64,000 bases of DNA from Sandaracinus amylolyticus (GTDB taxonomy: Bacteria > Myxococcota_A > Polyangia > Polyangiales > Sandaracinaceae), in the NCBI RefSeq assembly GCF_000737325.1, contig NZ_CP011125.1, forward strand, positions 4,464,001 to 4,528,000. The letters run 5' to 3'. The translations under genes were made by a program, and so were the position numbers. Of this stretch, positions 28,878 through 38,904 are shown piece by piece; position 1 is the first letter of the stretch, and every line of letters begins with the position of its first letter. The notes under the pieces are model-generated. The model did not search any database. It had not been told where the DNA came from and saw only the letters and a program-made list of their open reading frames with translations.

Positions 28878-29238
28878 GTCCCTACCGGAGTGCTCGTCCC
28901 GCGTGTCCCGGACGGGAGCGCGCGAAGCGCGCGCGGACGGTAGGGCCGTGCGGGCGAGCCGATTTCGAGTCCCTACCGGAGTGCTCGTCCCGCGTGTCCC
29001 GGACGGGAGCGCGCGAAGCGCGCGCGGACGGTAGGGCCGTGCGGGCGAGCCGATTTCGAGTCCCTACCGGAGTGCTCGTCCCGCGTGTCCCGGACGGGAG
29101 CGCGCGAAGCGCGCGCGGACGGTAGGGACGTGCGGGCGAGCCGATTTCGACTCCCTACCGGAGTGCTCGTCGCGCGTGTCCCGGACGGGAGCGCGCGAAG
29201 CGCGCGGACGGTAGGGACACGCGGGCGAGCCGATTTTC
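28876..29238 (+). repeat. four tandem copies (91 bp) of the dispersed palindromic repeat
   Basis: Units start at 28876, 28967, 29058 and 29149; the last is about two bases shorter. Copies are almost identical. Each has an outer CCCTACCG/CGGTAGGG pair, an inner GCGCGC-GAA-GCGCGC hairpin and a GGGCGAGCCGAT edge. The first unit begins inside the stop codon region of the ADP-ribosylglycohydrolase fusion gene. The array fills most of the 403-base gap before the next gene; only about 40 bases remain for a promoter. No coding signal. Confidence 0.92.
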
Positions 29239-29280
29239 GAGCCGCTTGCCCGGGCCGGGGCGTCTCCTAAGCTCTGGCGC

Positions 29281-30855
29281 TTGGTCACGCAGTCAGCACC
29301 AGCCTGGACGCGCGCGGAGCGGATCTCGTGGGCGCTCGCGGGCGTCGCGCTCGCCGCTGCGTGCATCGCGCACGCGTCGTTCGGGTACTCGCACTCCGAC
29401 CTCTCGGGACACGCGCTCGGCAGCGACGACGCGTTCATCTCGTTCCGCTATGCCGAGCGGTTGCTCGCGGGCGACGGGCTCGTGTTCAACGCGGGCGAGC
29501 GCGTCGAGGGCTTCACGAACCTCGGGTATCTGCTGCTCTGCGTGCCCGGCCTCGCGCTGCTCGGTCGCGACGGAGTGATCGCGTGGGCGGTCGGGCTCAA
29601 CCTGCTCGCCGCGCTCGGTGCCGCGGCGCTCGTCGCGTCGTGGCTGCGGCGCGTGTTGCCCGCGCATCTCCGCGTGATCGCGCCGTGGGTGGTCGCGATC
29701 CAGCCCGCGCTCTGGATCGCGGTGGCGTCCGGGCTCGAGACGCCGGTCGTCGTGCTCCTGCAGGTCGCGCTGTGGAGGATCGTCGACGCGATGGCCGAGC
29801 GCGATCGTGCGCGTCCCATCGAGCTCGTCGCGATGGCCTCGATCGCGATCTGCGCGGTGCTCGTGCGCGCCGATGGATTCATCGGCGTCGGGATCGCCGT
29901 CGTGTTCCTCGCGCTGCGCCGACACTTCGGCGTCGCGGGCGCGCTCGCTGCGGCAGGTGCGCTGGCGTTCGCCGCCGTGCTCGCGTTCCGTCTCTCGTAC
30001 TACGGCGACGTCCTTCCCAACACCTACTACGCGAAGGTCTCGGCGCCGTTCTGGATGCGCGTGCCCGCAGGCATCGTGCAGCTCGGCATCGTCGCAACGC
30101 AGCAGGGCTTCGCGCTCGAGCTCGTCGCGATCGGCGCGGCGTGGGTGCTCGCGCGTCGCGGCGGACGCCTCGTGCCGAGCTACGCCGCGTTCCTCGGAGC
30201 GGGTGTCGTCGCGTACTGGGTGTGGGTCGGCGGCGACGTCTTCCAGGAGCGCTTCCTCGTCGGGCTCTATCTCGTCGGCAGCGCGCTCGCGCTCTCGATC
30301 GCGGCGAGCACGAGCCGCCTCGCGCGATGGACGCCCGCGATCGCCGGCGCGCTCGTCCTCGTTCACCTGCTCCCGTGCGTGTTCGATCTGCGCTTCCGCT
30401 ACACGACGACGCGCACCGATCGTTGGGTCGCGCTCGGTCGTCATCTCGCGGAGCACGCGCCCGAGGGCGCGACGATCGCGGTCGACGCGGCGGGCAAGAT
30501 TCCGTTCTTCTCGGGCCTGCGCGCGATCGACATGCTCGGGCTGAACGATCGCGAGCTCGCGCATCGCGAGCGCACGCGCTTCGACGTCGGTCACGACGCG
30601 TACGATCCCGACTACGTGCTCGGGCGGCGTCCCGATCTCGTCGCGTGCTGGATCGAGCCCGACCTCGACATGTTCTACGGCCTCGATCGCGCGCGCTGGC
30701 AGGGCGCGGGCTATCGCCTCCGCTGGCTCGTGTTCGCGGACGAGAACGAGCACGGTCGCACCGAGATCCTCGACGCCCGCGAGGTGCCCGGCGCGCTCGT
30801 GCCCGCGCTGATCCGCGCGGGGTTCCGCTACGCGGTGCTCGACCGCGCGCCGTGA
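29281..30855 (+). CDS. GT-C type membrane glycosyltransferase
   Basis: About 524 residues with roughly nine or ten hydrophobic segments up to about residue 365, then a soluble C-terminal domain. The first outside loop has the GT-C signature [19 protein letters not shown] followed by GERVEGFTN, very like arabinofuranosyltransferase AftB-type and related lipid-linked sugar enzymes. It should transfer a sugar from a polyprenyl-phosphate donor on the outer face of the membrane. The product is unknown. The start is uncertain: the TTG at 29281 is the furthest in-frame start. Confidence 0.8.
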   Translation: MVTQSAPAWTRAERISWALAGVALAAACIAHASFGYSHSDLSGHALGSDDAFISFRYAERLLAGDGLVFNAGERVEGFTNLGYLLLCVPGLALLGRDGVIAWAVGLNLLAALGAAALVASWLRRVLPAHLRVIAPWVVAIQPALWIAVASGLETPVVVLLQVALWRIVDAMAERDRARPIELVAMASIAICAVLVRADGFIGVGIAVVFLALRRHFGVAGALAAAGALAFAAVLAFRLSYYGDVLPNTYYAKVSAPFWMRVPAGIVQLGIVATQQGFALELVAIGAAWVLARRGGRLVPSYAAFLGAGVVAYWVWVGGDVFQERFLVGLYLVGSALALSIAASTSRLARWTPAIAGALVLVHLLPCVFDLRFRYTTTRTDRWVALGRHLAEHAPEGATIAVDAAGKIPFFSGLRAIDMLGLNDRELAHRERTRFDVGHDAYDPDYVLGRRPDLVACWIEPDLDMFYGLDRARWQGAGYRLRWLVFADENEHGRTEILDAREVPGALVPALIRAGFRYAVLDRAP

Positions 30856-30895
30856 GGGGAGGGCGCGCGCGAGGTGAGCGTACGCCCTCCCTCGC

Positions 30896-33800
30896 ATGGA
30901 TCCGATCCAGACGCTGACCCGAGCGATGGACGCGGTCGCGAAGGCAGTCGATCACCGCGATCACGAGCCCGACCCTGCGCGCGCCGACTGGCCGCGCCTG
31001 CGCAACCACGTCACCGAGCTCCGGCGTCGGATGGAGGACGAGGTGATCGCGAGCTTCGCGACGCTCGCGATCGAGCTGCCGCCGGGCGCCCGCGAGAAGG
31101 TCGCCGACAACGTCGCGTTCCTCGCGATCGAGCTCAGCGCGATCGTGCGCGCATCCGCCGACGAGAGCGGCGCGGTGCGCTTGCTGCGCGCCGCGCACAA
31201 GCTCGGTCCACGAGGCCTCGTCGCGGAGGAGCTCGAGGGCGCGATGCGCGAGCCCGCGACGCACCTCGCGCTGTGCCGTGCGCGCTGGAACCACCGGCAG
31301 GGCGACTTCGACGTGGGCGATCGCATCCTGCGCGAGGCGCGGCGCACCGCGAAGGACGCCGGTCTCCGCAAGCTGATCGAGACCGTGCTCAACGGCTCGC
31401 GGCCGCTCACGAACGGCGCGCCCGCGCTCTTCCGCGTCAACGGGTTCGGCGTGGGCATCTACGGCGAGCGCGATCGTCGCGACGACGGCTCGTACGTCAC
31501 CACGCACTGCATCTCGGCGCTCTTCGTCCCCATCTTCCCGCTCGGCGCGTACCGCGTGATCGATCAGGGCCACGGCTCGTACCTCTTCTTGTCGAAGGAG
31601 CCGCTCTCCGCGTTCGCGCGCGGGTGGCGCTGGGCGCTGCTCGCCGCGGTCGTGCTCGGCGTCGTCTCGACGGCGGTCTCGAGCTACCTGAGCTCGCCGT
31701 CGCGCCTCGCCGCGATCGCGCTCGAGGACGCTCGTGCGGTCGATGCGCGCGGCGACGTGGACGCGTCGCTCGCGGCGTACGACGGACTGCTCGCGGGCGC
31801 GGGGTACGATCTCGATCTCGCGGATCGCGAAGCCGTCGGCGTGCGCTACGTCGATGTGCTCGCGAGCACCGTTCCGACGCCGCTCACCGAGGATCGGCTC
31901 GACGCGTTCGACCGCGCGATGACGCGCTGGCAGTCGGTGCCGCAGTACGCGCGCAGCGGCGCGCCCGAGCGACACCTCCAGGAGCGCGTGGCGGCGTGGG
32001 CGAGCGAGCTCGGCGAGCGCGACGAGCGCTCGCTGCGCGCCGCGCTCACCGTCGTCGAGCGCGGGATCGCGGTCACCACACCGTCGTCGCCGCTCGACGC
32101 GCGGCGGAGCGCTCTCCATCGCGCGCTCGGCGAGCGCCTCGCGCCCGAGTGGCCCTTCGAGGCGCTCGACGAGCACGTCGCGAGCGGGCTCGACGAAGCG
32201 GGCGTGCGCGCCGCGGCGCCGATCGTCGAGCGCGTGATCGCGTCGCCCTCGCTCGTCCTCGCCGCGTCGCGATCGCTCCGCGCGTGGGCGAGCGCTGCGC
32301 GCATGGACACGCTGCCGCTGCGCGATCGCGTGAGCGACGCGCTCGCCGCCGCCGACGCGATGCAGGCCGACGCCGAGCGCGCGGCCGCCCTGGCGTCGGG
32401 CGACGAAGCGCTCCTCCGCGCGTCGCTCGCGCGCTTCCCCGACGATCACGACTGCGTCGCCGCGCTCGCCGATCTCTCGCGCGCACGAGGCGACAGCGCT
32501 GCCGCCACCGCGACGCTCCGCGCGCTCGGGAGCCCGGGCGTGCTCGCGCCCACCGCGCTCGCGAGCCTCGCCGCCGCCGAGCTCGACGTGGGGCACCTCG
32601 ACGATGCGCGCGCGCTCCTCGCGCGCCGCGTGATGCCGCGACTCGGCGAGCTGCGCGAGGCCCAGCAGGCGATGTCGCGCATCGAGCGCGAGCGCACCGA
32701 GTCCCTCGTCTCGCGGCTCGAGATGGGGCTCGGCCCGCCCGAGGTGCAGGCGCGCCTGCGCGTCGCGAGCGACGACGAGACCCGCGCGATCGTCTCCGAG
32801 CACCTCGCGAGCGAGCTCTCGCGCGATCCCGAGCTCGGCGCGGCGCGCGCTCGCTACGAAGCGATCGCGCCGATCGTTCCGTCGGTGCTCCAGCTCGCGA
32901 TGATCGAGCTGCGCCGCGGTGGAGAGCGCAGTGGCGCCGAGCGTGATCGCGCGCTCGCCGATGCGGAGCGGCTCTTCCTCGCGATCCAGGCCGAGGCGGC
33001 GAGCGTCCCCGCGTACCACCTCGGGCTCGGTCAGGTGTACTACCGTCTCGGTCGCGAAGGGCAGGGCGAGCAGGAGCTCCAGTCGGTGCTCGCCTCGGGC
33101 GACGAGGATCTCGCGCTCCAGGTCGCGCGCGCGTATCGCGAGCTCGGTCTCGAGCCGCGCGCGAGGGAGGTCGCGACCGGCGTGTACGAGCGCGGACAGC
33201 AGCCGCAGGCAGGTCGCGCCGCGATGCTGCTCTCGATCCTCGCGGACCGCATCGAGGACACCGAGACGTGGCTCGCCCGCGCGCCGCAGGACACGCCCGA
33301 GGTGCGCACCCGGCTGACCGACGTCCGCGGGCAGCGCGCGCTGCGCGAGCGTCGCTACGACGACGCGGACCGCCTCTTCGCGGAGGTCGCGCGCGACTGG
33401 GATCGCGCGGGCGATCGCGACATGCCCGCGCTCAACAACGCCGCGGTCGCGCTCGGGGCGCGCTACGAGGCCACCGCGGATCCCTCGCACCTCGATGCCG
33501 CGCTCGATCGCCTCGAGCGCGCGGTCCGCCTCGCGCCGGATCAGAGCATCACGATCTCGAACCTCGCCGACGCGCATCGCTTCCGCGGCACGCTGCGCGT
33601 CCTCTCGCGATGGCTCGACGGGCGCGCGCTGCGCCTCGATCGCAGCCAGGCCGACGCGCTGCTCGGCATCATGACCGCGGGCGCGCACCGCGCGGAGGTG
33701 ATCGCGGCGCTGCGCGACGATCCCGGCATCCGCCGCGCGATCGAGCTGACGCACCAGGAGCAGGTGCTCGCTCCGCGGCGCGCCGGCGCCTGGGAGCGCG

Positions 33801-34531
33801 AGCTCGCGCTGCTGCGTCGCTGCGGCGATCCGAGCGCGCTCGTCGATCTCGAGGCGCGCATCGCGCGCGTCGGCGAGCTCGAGGTGAACGAGCAGCGCGC
33901 GGCGTGGGAGCGCGGCGAGTGGGACGCCGAGATCCTCGTGCACGCGGAGCGCGCGCTCGCCGATGCCGACGATCGACTGGCGCGCGCTCGTCGAGGTCGC
34001 GATCCGCGCGCCGTCGCCGCGCTCCTGACGATCCGCGGGAACGCGCTCCTCGAGCGCGCGACCGTGAGGGCCGAGAGCCGCGACGCCGACGTCGACCTCG
34101 CGATCGCGGCGTACCGCGAGGCGGCCGCCGCGTGGCCCGAGCTCGGCGCGTCGTCGATGCTCGCGCAGGCGCACGTGACGCGCGCGTTGTTGCGCGACGC
34201 ATCGCTCCGCGTGCGCTGGGAGGCCGAGCGCCGCCGCTTCTCCGTCGTCGCGATCCTCCATCACGCGTCGAACGATCCCGCGCAGGCGGCGCAGGTGCGC
34301 GCGTCGAGCGACGTCCGCGATGCCGTCGCCGCCCTGAGCGCGCTCGATCCCGTCGTGCTGCGCGTCGACGAGCTCTGGATCGCGGAGAGCGCCGCGGACG
34401 CGGCGATGATCGCGCGCCTCGCGCCGGTCCGCGCGCGCGAGGATCTGCGCGCCGCGTACGCGATCGATCGCCGTCTCGATCCCTCCGACAGCGAGAGCGA
34501 CGAGCGCCTCGCCACCCTCGCGTCGCGCTGA
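30896..34531 (+). CDS. large TPR protein with one membrane segment
   Basis: The 1211 residues are mainly helical repeats of TPR type (for example PAYHLGLGQVYYRLGREGQG near 705 and ALNNAAVALGARY near 845). One membrane span lies at about 243-265, placing an N-terminal domain of 240 residues on one side and the long repeat region on the other. The N-terminal domain includes GFGVGIYGERDRRDDGSYVT and FVPIFPLGAYRV, a short motif seen in membrane-associated TPR proteins. No enzymatic motif; probably a scaffold. Confidence 0.8.
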   Translation: MDPIQTLTRAMDAVAKAVDHRDHEPDPARADWPRLRNHVTELRRRMEDEVIASFATLAIELPPGAREKVADNVAFLAIELSAIVRASADESGAVRLLRAAHKLGPRGLVAEELEGAMREPATHLALCRARWNHRQGDFDVGDRILREARRTAKDAGLRKLIETVLNGSRPLTNGAPALFRVNGFGVGIYGERDRRDDGSYVTTHCISALFVPIFPLGAYRVIDQGHGSYLFLSKEPLSAFARGWRWALLAAVVLGVVSTAVSSYLSSPSRLAAIALEDARAVDARGDVDASLAAYDGLLAGAGYDLDLADREAVGVRYVDVLASTVPTPLTEDRLDAFDRAMTRWQSVPQYARSGAPERHLQERVAAWASELGERDERSLRAALTVVERGIAVTTPSSPLDARRSALHRALGERLAPEWPFEALDEHVASGLDEAGVRAAAPIVERVIASPSLVLAASRSLRAWASAARMDTLPLRDRVSDALAAADAMQADAERAAALASGDEALLRASLARFPDDHDCVAALADLSRARGDSAAATATLRALGSPGVLAPTALASLAAAELDVGHLDDARALLARRVMPRLGELREAQQAMSRIERERTESLVSRLEMGLGPPEVQARLRVASDDETRAIVSEHLASELSRDPELGAARARYEAIAPIVPSVLQLAMIELRRGGERSGAERDRALADAERLFLAIQAEAASVPAYHLGLGQVYYRLGREGQGEQELQSVLASGDEDLALQVARAYRELGLEPRAREVATGVYERGQQPQAGRAAMLLSILADRIEDTETWLARAPQDTPEVRTRLTDVRGQRALRERRYDDADRLFAEVARDWDRAGDRDMPALNNAAVALGARYEATADPSHLDAALDRLERAVRLAPDQSITISNLADAHRFRGTLRVLSRWLDGRALRLDRSQADALLGIMTAGAHRAEVIAALRDDPGIRRAIELTHQEQVLAPRRAGAWERELALLRRCGDPSALVDLEARIARVGELEVNEQRAAWERGEWDAEILVHAERALADADDRLARARRGRDPRAVAALLTIRGNALLERATVRAESRDADVDLAIAAYREAAAAWPELGASSMLAQAHVTRALLRDASLRVRWEAERRRFSVVAILHHASNDPAQAAQVRASSDVRDAVAALSALDPVVLRVDELWIAESAADAAMIARLAPVRAREDLRAAYAIDRRLDPSDSESDERLATLASR

Positions 34532-34540
34532 GCCGCTCGG

Positions 34541-35131
34541 CTACTCCGCGGCGCCCGCCGCCGGCGTGCCCCTCGGCGCATCGAGGCACGCGCGCGCGCG
34601 CACGCCGTACTCCACACCCGCCGCGAGCCCGAGCACCGCCGCGGCGATCGCCGCGGGCAGCGCGACCTGATCGACGTCGAAGAGCAGCGCGCCGAGCACG
34701 AGGAACTGCGCCACCGTCGTCGCCTTCCCGCTCGGCCGCGCGCAGTACTCGATGCGCGAGCGGAACGTCCCCACCGAGACCGCGAGCGTGATGCCCGCGG
34801 GCACCACCAGGATCTCGCGCGTGGCGGTCAGCACCAGCAGCCACCACGGAGGCTGCCGCTCGATCCACACGCCCGCGAGCACCGCGAGCACGAACACCTT
34901 GTCGCAGACCGGGTCGAGCCACTCGCCCAGCTTCGGATCCGCGTGCGCGCGCCGCGCCATCACTCCGTCGAGCGCGTCGGAGATCCCGGCCACGACCATC
35001 AGCGCGAGCACCGCGAGCGGCTCCGCGCGCACGAGCAGCGCGACCACGGCGAGCGGCAGCCGCACCAGGCTCATGAGGTTCCACGGCCGCGCGAGCTCGC
35101 GCAGCAAGCTGGTCTCGGTCCCGTGGCTCAC
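34541..35131 (-). CDS. CDP-alcohol phosphatidyltransferase family protein
   Basis: The 196 residues are largely membrane-embedded and contain the complete family signature: SDALDGVMARRAHADPKLG followed by EWLDPVCDK (four conserved Asp). Such enzymes join a CDP-linked lipid to an alcohol, for example in phosphatidylglycerol-phosphate or cardiolipin synthesis; PgsA-like is the nearest guess. GTG start at 35131. Confidence 0.9.
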   Translation of the reverse strand: MSHGTETSLLRELARPWNLMSLVRLPLAVVALLVRAEPLAVLALMVVAGISDALDGVMARRAHADPKLGEWLDPVCDKVFVLAVLAGVWIERQPPWWLLVLTATREILVVPAGITLAVSVGTFRSRIEYCARPSGKATTVAQFLVLGALLFDVDQVALPAAIAAAVLGLAAGVEYGVRARACLDAPRGTPAAGAAE

Positions 35132-35200
35132 GCGCCCACCATACAGAGCGGCTCTCTCTCAGGTAGCCCCGGCGGCGGGCGCTGCCACGCCCTCTCGGGC

Positions 35201-36340
35201 TCACGTGGAGAACGCGAAGCGCGCGACGTCGTCCCACATCTCCTCGAACTCGCGCTGCCCGAAGTCACTCATCGTGCGCATCCAGTCGACGTGCAGCGGT
35301 GCACGGTGCGGCGCGTGGAAGTGCCCGATCACGTCGAGGTGATCGGCCCACGCGGCGTGCACCACTTCGCCCCAGACCTGCGAGCGCGTGGGCACCATCG
35401 CGTCGTTGCCCTTCGCGCTCGGGATGCGGCCGTACGCATCGATCAGCACCTTCGCCTGCGCGTCGTCGGGCGCCGGGAGCAGGTGCTCGGGGAGCGACGA
35501 CGCGATCGCGTACAGCGCGCGGTACACGTTGTACATCGCCTGGTTCGTCGGGCTCGGGCCCACGCGCGCCTGACGCCCCAGCGTCGGCGGCTTCGCCTGC
35601 GCGACCACGCACCCGCGGCGCACTCCGTCGCGCTCGGTCGCGAGCGCGTTGAAGAGATCGAGGCCCTCGGGCGTGAGCTGCACGAGCAGCGTCTGATCGC
35701 TGCGCACCTGCGCGAACACCTGCTCGATCTGCAGCCGCCGCTCGGGGCTGAAGTCCTTGATGACGAGATCGTAGACCTGCTCGATCACACCGCCCGCGAC
35801 CAGCCTGCCTGCGCCCGTCGATCCCAGCGCGCTCGCGAGGACCACGAGCGCGGGCAGCGGGATCGTGCCCACCCGGATCGCGTAGATCGTGACCAGCGAG
35901 AGCAGGAAGAGCAGCCGCTGCCCGAGCAGGCTCGTGAAGAACGCCGCGGTCGGCGCGCCGTAGTGCGGCGACGTCACCGCGACGACGGTGCGCACCCGCG
36001 ACGCGACCGACTCGGGATCGACCGCGCAGTGCAGCGACGCGCGCGGCGCGACCGCGAGCCGCGCGTCGAGCCCGCCGGTCGAGTGCCCGATCAGGTGGAT
36101 CGGCCCGCCGTCCCCCGAGGTCTCCGCCATGATCTCCACCAGCCGCCCCGCGCGCCGGCGCAGCGACGCCGTGGGGAACGTCGGCGCGTAGTGGATCACC
36201 GCGTCGACGCCGCGCATCCGCGTCCACGCGAGCAGGTGCTCCCGGACGTGCGCGAAGTAGCGGAAGTCGCCGAAGTTCGCGAACCCGAAGAACCCCGGCA
36301 CGAGGTACACGTGGTGCCGCACTCGTTCGGTGTAGCTCAC
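35201..36340 (-). CDS. alpha/beta hydrolase, lipase-like
   Basis: About 379 residues. The start (YLVPGFFGFANFGD) and the nucleophile elbow IHLIGHSTGGLDARL (Gly-His-Ser-x-Gly) fit triacylglycerol lipase or cutinase-like esterases; AWADHLDVIGHF near the end supplies a candidate His. A hydrophobic stretch around 165-195 may be a lid or membrane contact. A GTG at 36340 overlaps the upstream gene stop (GTGA), so the two are likely coupled; a second GTG at 36322 is an alternative. Confidence 0.82.
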   Translation of the reverse strand: MSYTERVRHHVYLVPGFFGFANFGDFRYFAHVREHLLAWTRMRGVDAVIHYAPTFPTASLRRRAGRLVEIMAETSGDGGPIHLIGHSTGGLDARLAVAPRASLHCAVDPESVASRVRTVVAVTSPHYGAPTAAFFTSLLGQRLLFLLSLVTIYAIRVGTIPLPALVVLASALGSTGAGRLVAGGVIEQVYDLVIKDFSPERRLQIEQVFAQVRSDQTLLVQLTPEGLDLFNALATERDGVRRGCVVAQAKPPTLGRQARVGPSPTNQAMYNVYRALYAIASSLPEHLLPAPDDAQAKVLIDAYGRIPSAKGNDAMVPTRSQVWGEVVHAAWADHLDVIGHFHAPHRAPLHVDWMRTMSDFGQREFEEMWDDVARFAFST

Positions 36341-37503
36341 TCGAACGCGTAGATCTCGAGGAGATCCCCGCTCTCGCGCGCGTACGCGCCGTGCCACACC
36401 CGGTCGCTGCCGGGGAAGACGACGTCGGGGTGTCGCAGCACGCGCGTCGTCGCGCGATCGTGCCCGTGAGGATCGTCGTCGGTGTGGCGGAGCTCCTCGA
36501 CGCGCGATGCCTCGATCGCGCGCTGCGCCTCTGCGAGCGTCGCGCCGCCCGCCGCGCGCACGTCGCCCTCGTGCACCGCGTACCACTCGATCAAGTGCGC
36601 GCGCAGATCACCGACGAAGCGCGATGGCAAGCGACACCGCGTGACGCGCCACGCGTCGCCACACACCGACGTGTCGCGCCCGGCGTCCTCGAGGCACACC
36701 AGCACGTCCGCCGCGCAGACGTCGTCGGGCCAGACCGCGTCGGGATCGTGGTGCGTGATCGCGAGCTCCGAGACCACGAGCTCGACCTCCGCGGTGCGGC
36801 GCACGATGCCGCTGCGACGACGCGCGGTGACCACCAGGCGCGCGCTGCGATCCGACGCCGCGCGCGCGACGTCGTCGTACCGCAGATCGAAGCGCAGCAC
36901 CGGCATCTCGCCCACGAGCGCGATCTCTCCGCCCGACGGCGCGATCATCCGCGGCTCGGAGAGCGCTCTGCCGAGCGTGACCGCGCCTCGATACCGCGCG
37001 CCGCCGTCGATCCACACCGGCGAGAGCCCCGACGCGATCGCCACCTCGCGCTCACCGCTCCCCGCGCCGATGCGCGGCCGCACCCGGAGCCGCACCACGT
37101 AGCGCGCGTGGGGCGCACGCGCGGCGCGCAGCGCGACGCGCAGTGGCATGCCCATCACGACCTCGGACATCTCGTCCTCGTCGAGCTCGACCTCGAAGCG
37201 ACGCGCCGACACGACGCGCGTCACGCCGCGCGCGCTCGTCACCTCGAGCACGTCGCGCGACGCGCGCCCCGCGATGACGAAGCGCCCGACGCCGCCCTCG
37301 ACGCGCCCGTCGATCGCGGGATCGATCCACACCGTCAGCCCCTCCGCGCGCACGCGCGCTTCGCTCAGCGCGTCGAGCTTCGCGTCGTCGATCACGATCA
37401 CGCCGTCCGGTCCCCCGTCGTTCGCCTCGCCCTCGTCCAACTCCGCCGCGCAGCCCGCGAGCACCACCATCGCCGCGCACACCCATGTCGTCGTTCGGTC
37501 CAT
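36337..37503 (-). CDS. hypothetical lipoprotein
   Basis: The 388 residues begin with a lipoprotein signal (VLAGC) and an acidic Gly/Asp stretch. The body is beta-rich up to about 250, then contains four Cys in a short block (DDVCAADVLVCLEDAG, SVCGDAWRVTRC) and a helical tail. Family not recognised. The ATG at 37503 is used; the very long frame extending upstream to 41775 is antisense to other genes. It is the first gene of a two-gene unit with the lipase. Confidence 0.75.
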   Translation of the reverse strand: MDRTTTWVCAAMVVLAGCAAELDEGEANDGGPDGVIVIDDAKLDALSEARVRAEGLTVWIDPAIDGRVEGGVGRFVIAGRASRDVLEVTSARGVTRVVSARRFEVELDEDEMSEVVMGMPLRVALRAARAPHARYVVRLRVRPRIGAGSGEREVAIASGLSPVWIDGGARYRGAVTLGRALSEPRMIAPSGGEIALVGEMPVLRFDLRYDDVARAASDRSARLVVTARRRSGIVRRTAEVELVVSELAITHHDPDAVWPDDVCAADVLVCLEDAGRDTSVCGDAWRVTRCRLPSRFVGDLRAHLIEWYAVHEGDVRAAGGATLAEAQRAIEASRVEELRHTDDDPHGHDRATTRVLRHPDVVFPGSDRVWHGAYARESGDLLEIYAFE

Positions 37504-37656
37504 GCGCGGCCCACGAGCAAGCGCACGACCGCGCTCCGCGCGACGCGTTCCAACGGTTTTCGCACCGCGATCGGGCGGGCCCGCCCGCCACCCGCCGCCA
37601 CCCCGCCATGCGCCGTCGCATGCGCGATCGCGCGGCGCGCGATACGCTCGCGCCGG

Positions 37657-38904
37657 ATGACCAGCCAGCGGTGGAGCGTGGGTCTTCTGCTCGTGGGCTC
37701 GATCTGGGTCGCGAGCGCGACGGCTCACGCGTACGGCCGCGGCATCGACGTCGCCGACTGCTCGGGCTGTCACTCCGGCGGGCGCGCGCCGATGATGCGC
37801 TTCACCTCGACGCCCGCGATGCCATCGCCGGGCTCGACGGCGCGCATCCGCATCGAGATCGAAGCGGTGAACGGCAGCGCCGGCGGGTTCCGCATCGCGA
37901 CGAGCGGCCCCGGTTCGCTGCGCACCGTCGGCGAGGGCACGCGCGCGACGGGCGAGGACGTCATCGTGCACAGCACGCCGCGCACCGCGAGCGGCGGCTG
38001 GGTCACGTTCGAGGTCGACTACGTCGTCCCGAGCGGCACGGGCGACGTGCAATTCACCATCGGCGGCATGTCGGCCAACCGCGACGGCGGCTCGCGCGGC
38101 GACGGCGGCGCGACGATCCGCCGCAGCCTGGTGTGGGGCTGCGCGGGCTCGACGTTCTACGGCGATCTCGACGGCGACGGATACGGCGCGGCCTCGCGCG
38201 GATCGATCACCGCGTGCGAGGCGCGCGACGGCTGGTCCGCGCGCGACGACGACTGCGACGACAACGACGGCATGGCGCACCCCGGCGGCACCGAGGCGTG
38301 CAACCGCCGCGACGACGACTGCGACGAGACGGTCGACGAGGGCACCGCGACCGCGACGCTCTATCCCGACGCCGACGGCGACGGCTGGGGCGGGCGCGAG
38401 GGCGATCCCGTGACCGGCTGCGATCGCCCCGGCTACGGGGTCGGCAACGACGACTGCGACGATCGGGATCCCGGCACGAACCCCGGCGCGACCGAGGTCT
38501 GCGGCGGGCGCGACGAGGACTGCGACGGACGCGTCGACGAGCGCGTGCGCCCGGTCTGCGGCGTCGGCATGTGCGCGCGCGCGTCGCTCTCGTGCGACGA
38601 GCGCGACTGCATGCCCGGCGATCCCGGCGTCGAGACCTGCAACGCGTGGGACGACGACTGCGACGGCGCGACCGACGAGGAGAGCGACCTCTGCCCCGAC
38701 GGTCAGATGTGCGATCTCGGCCTCTGCGTCGGCGAGGGCACGCCGCGCCGCGACGGCGGCGTGAGCCGGCTCGACGGAAGCACGACGACACCGCCGCCGC
38801 CGGTGTCGGGCGGATGCTCGATCGCAGCGCGCGCGAGCAGCTCGGTGCTGCCGTGGATCGCGGCCCTCGCGCTCGTCGTGGCCGCGCGCCGTCGTCGTCG
38901 TTAG
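37657..38904 (+). CDS. exported CxxCH/MopE-repeat protein with MYXO-CTERM-like tail
   Basis: The 415 residues start with a signal peptide (to about 26). Right after it is DCSGCHSGG, a single CxxCH heme-c site. A beta domain follows (about 45-150; Reeler-like in outline), then repeated acidic Cys motifs (ARDDDCDDNDG, CNRRDDDCDETVDEG and similar) as in MopE-type metal-binding proteins. The end has a Gly-Cys, a membrane span and a run of five Arg, matching the MYXO-CTERM sorting tag. Probably anchored on the cell surface. It is divergent from the lipoprotein gene at 37503. Confidence 0.85.
   Translation: MTSQRWSVGLLLVGSIWVASATAHAYGRGIDVADCSGCHSGGRAPMMRFTSTPAMPSPGSTARIRIEIEAVNGSAGGFRIATSGPGSLRTVGEGTRATGEDVIVHSTPRTASGGWVTFEVDYVVPSGTGDVQFTIGGMSANRDGGSRGDGGATIRRSLVWGCAGSTFYGDLDGDGYGAASRGSITACEARDGWSARDDDCDDNDGMAHPGGTEACNRRDDDCDETVDEGTATATLYPDADGDGWGGREGDPVTGCDRPGYGVGNDDCDDRDPGTNPGATEVCGGRDEDCDGRVDERVRPVCGVGMCARASLSCDERDCMPGDPGVETCNAWDDDCDGATDEESDLCPDGQMCDLGLCVGEGTPRRDGGVSRLDGSTTTPPPPVSGGCSIAARASSSVLPWIAALALVVAARRRRR

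Noticed and set aside
28876-29238. CRISPR array
   Set aside because: Units are tandem with no unique spacers and are 91 bases long, and no cas genes are near. The same holds for the arrays at 5609, 39862, 42925 and 47878.
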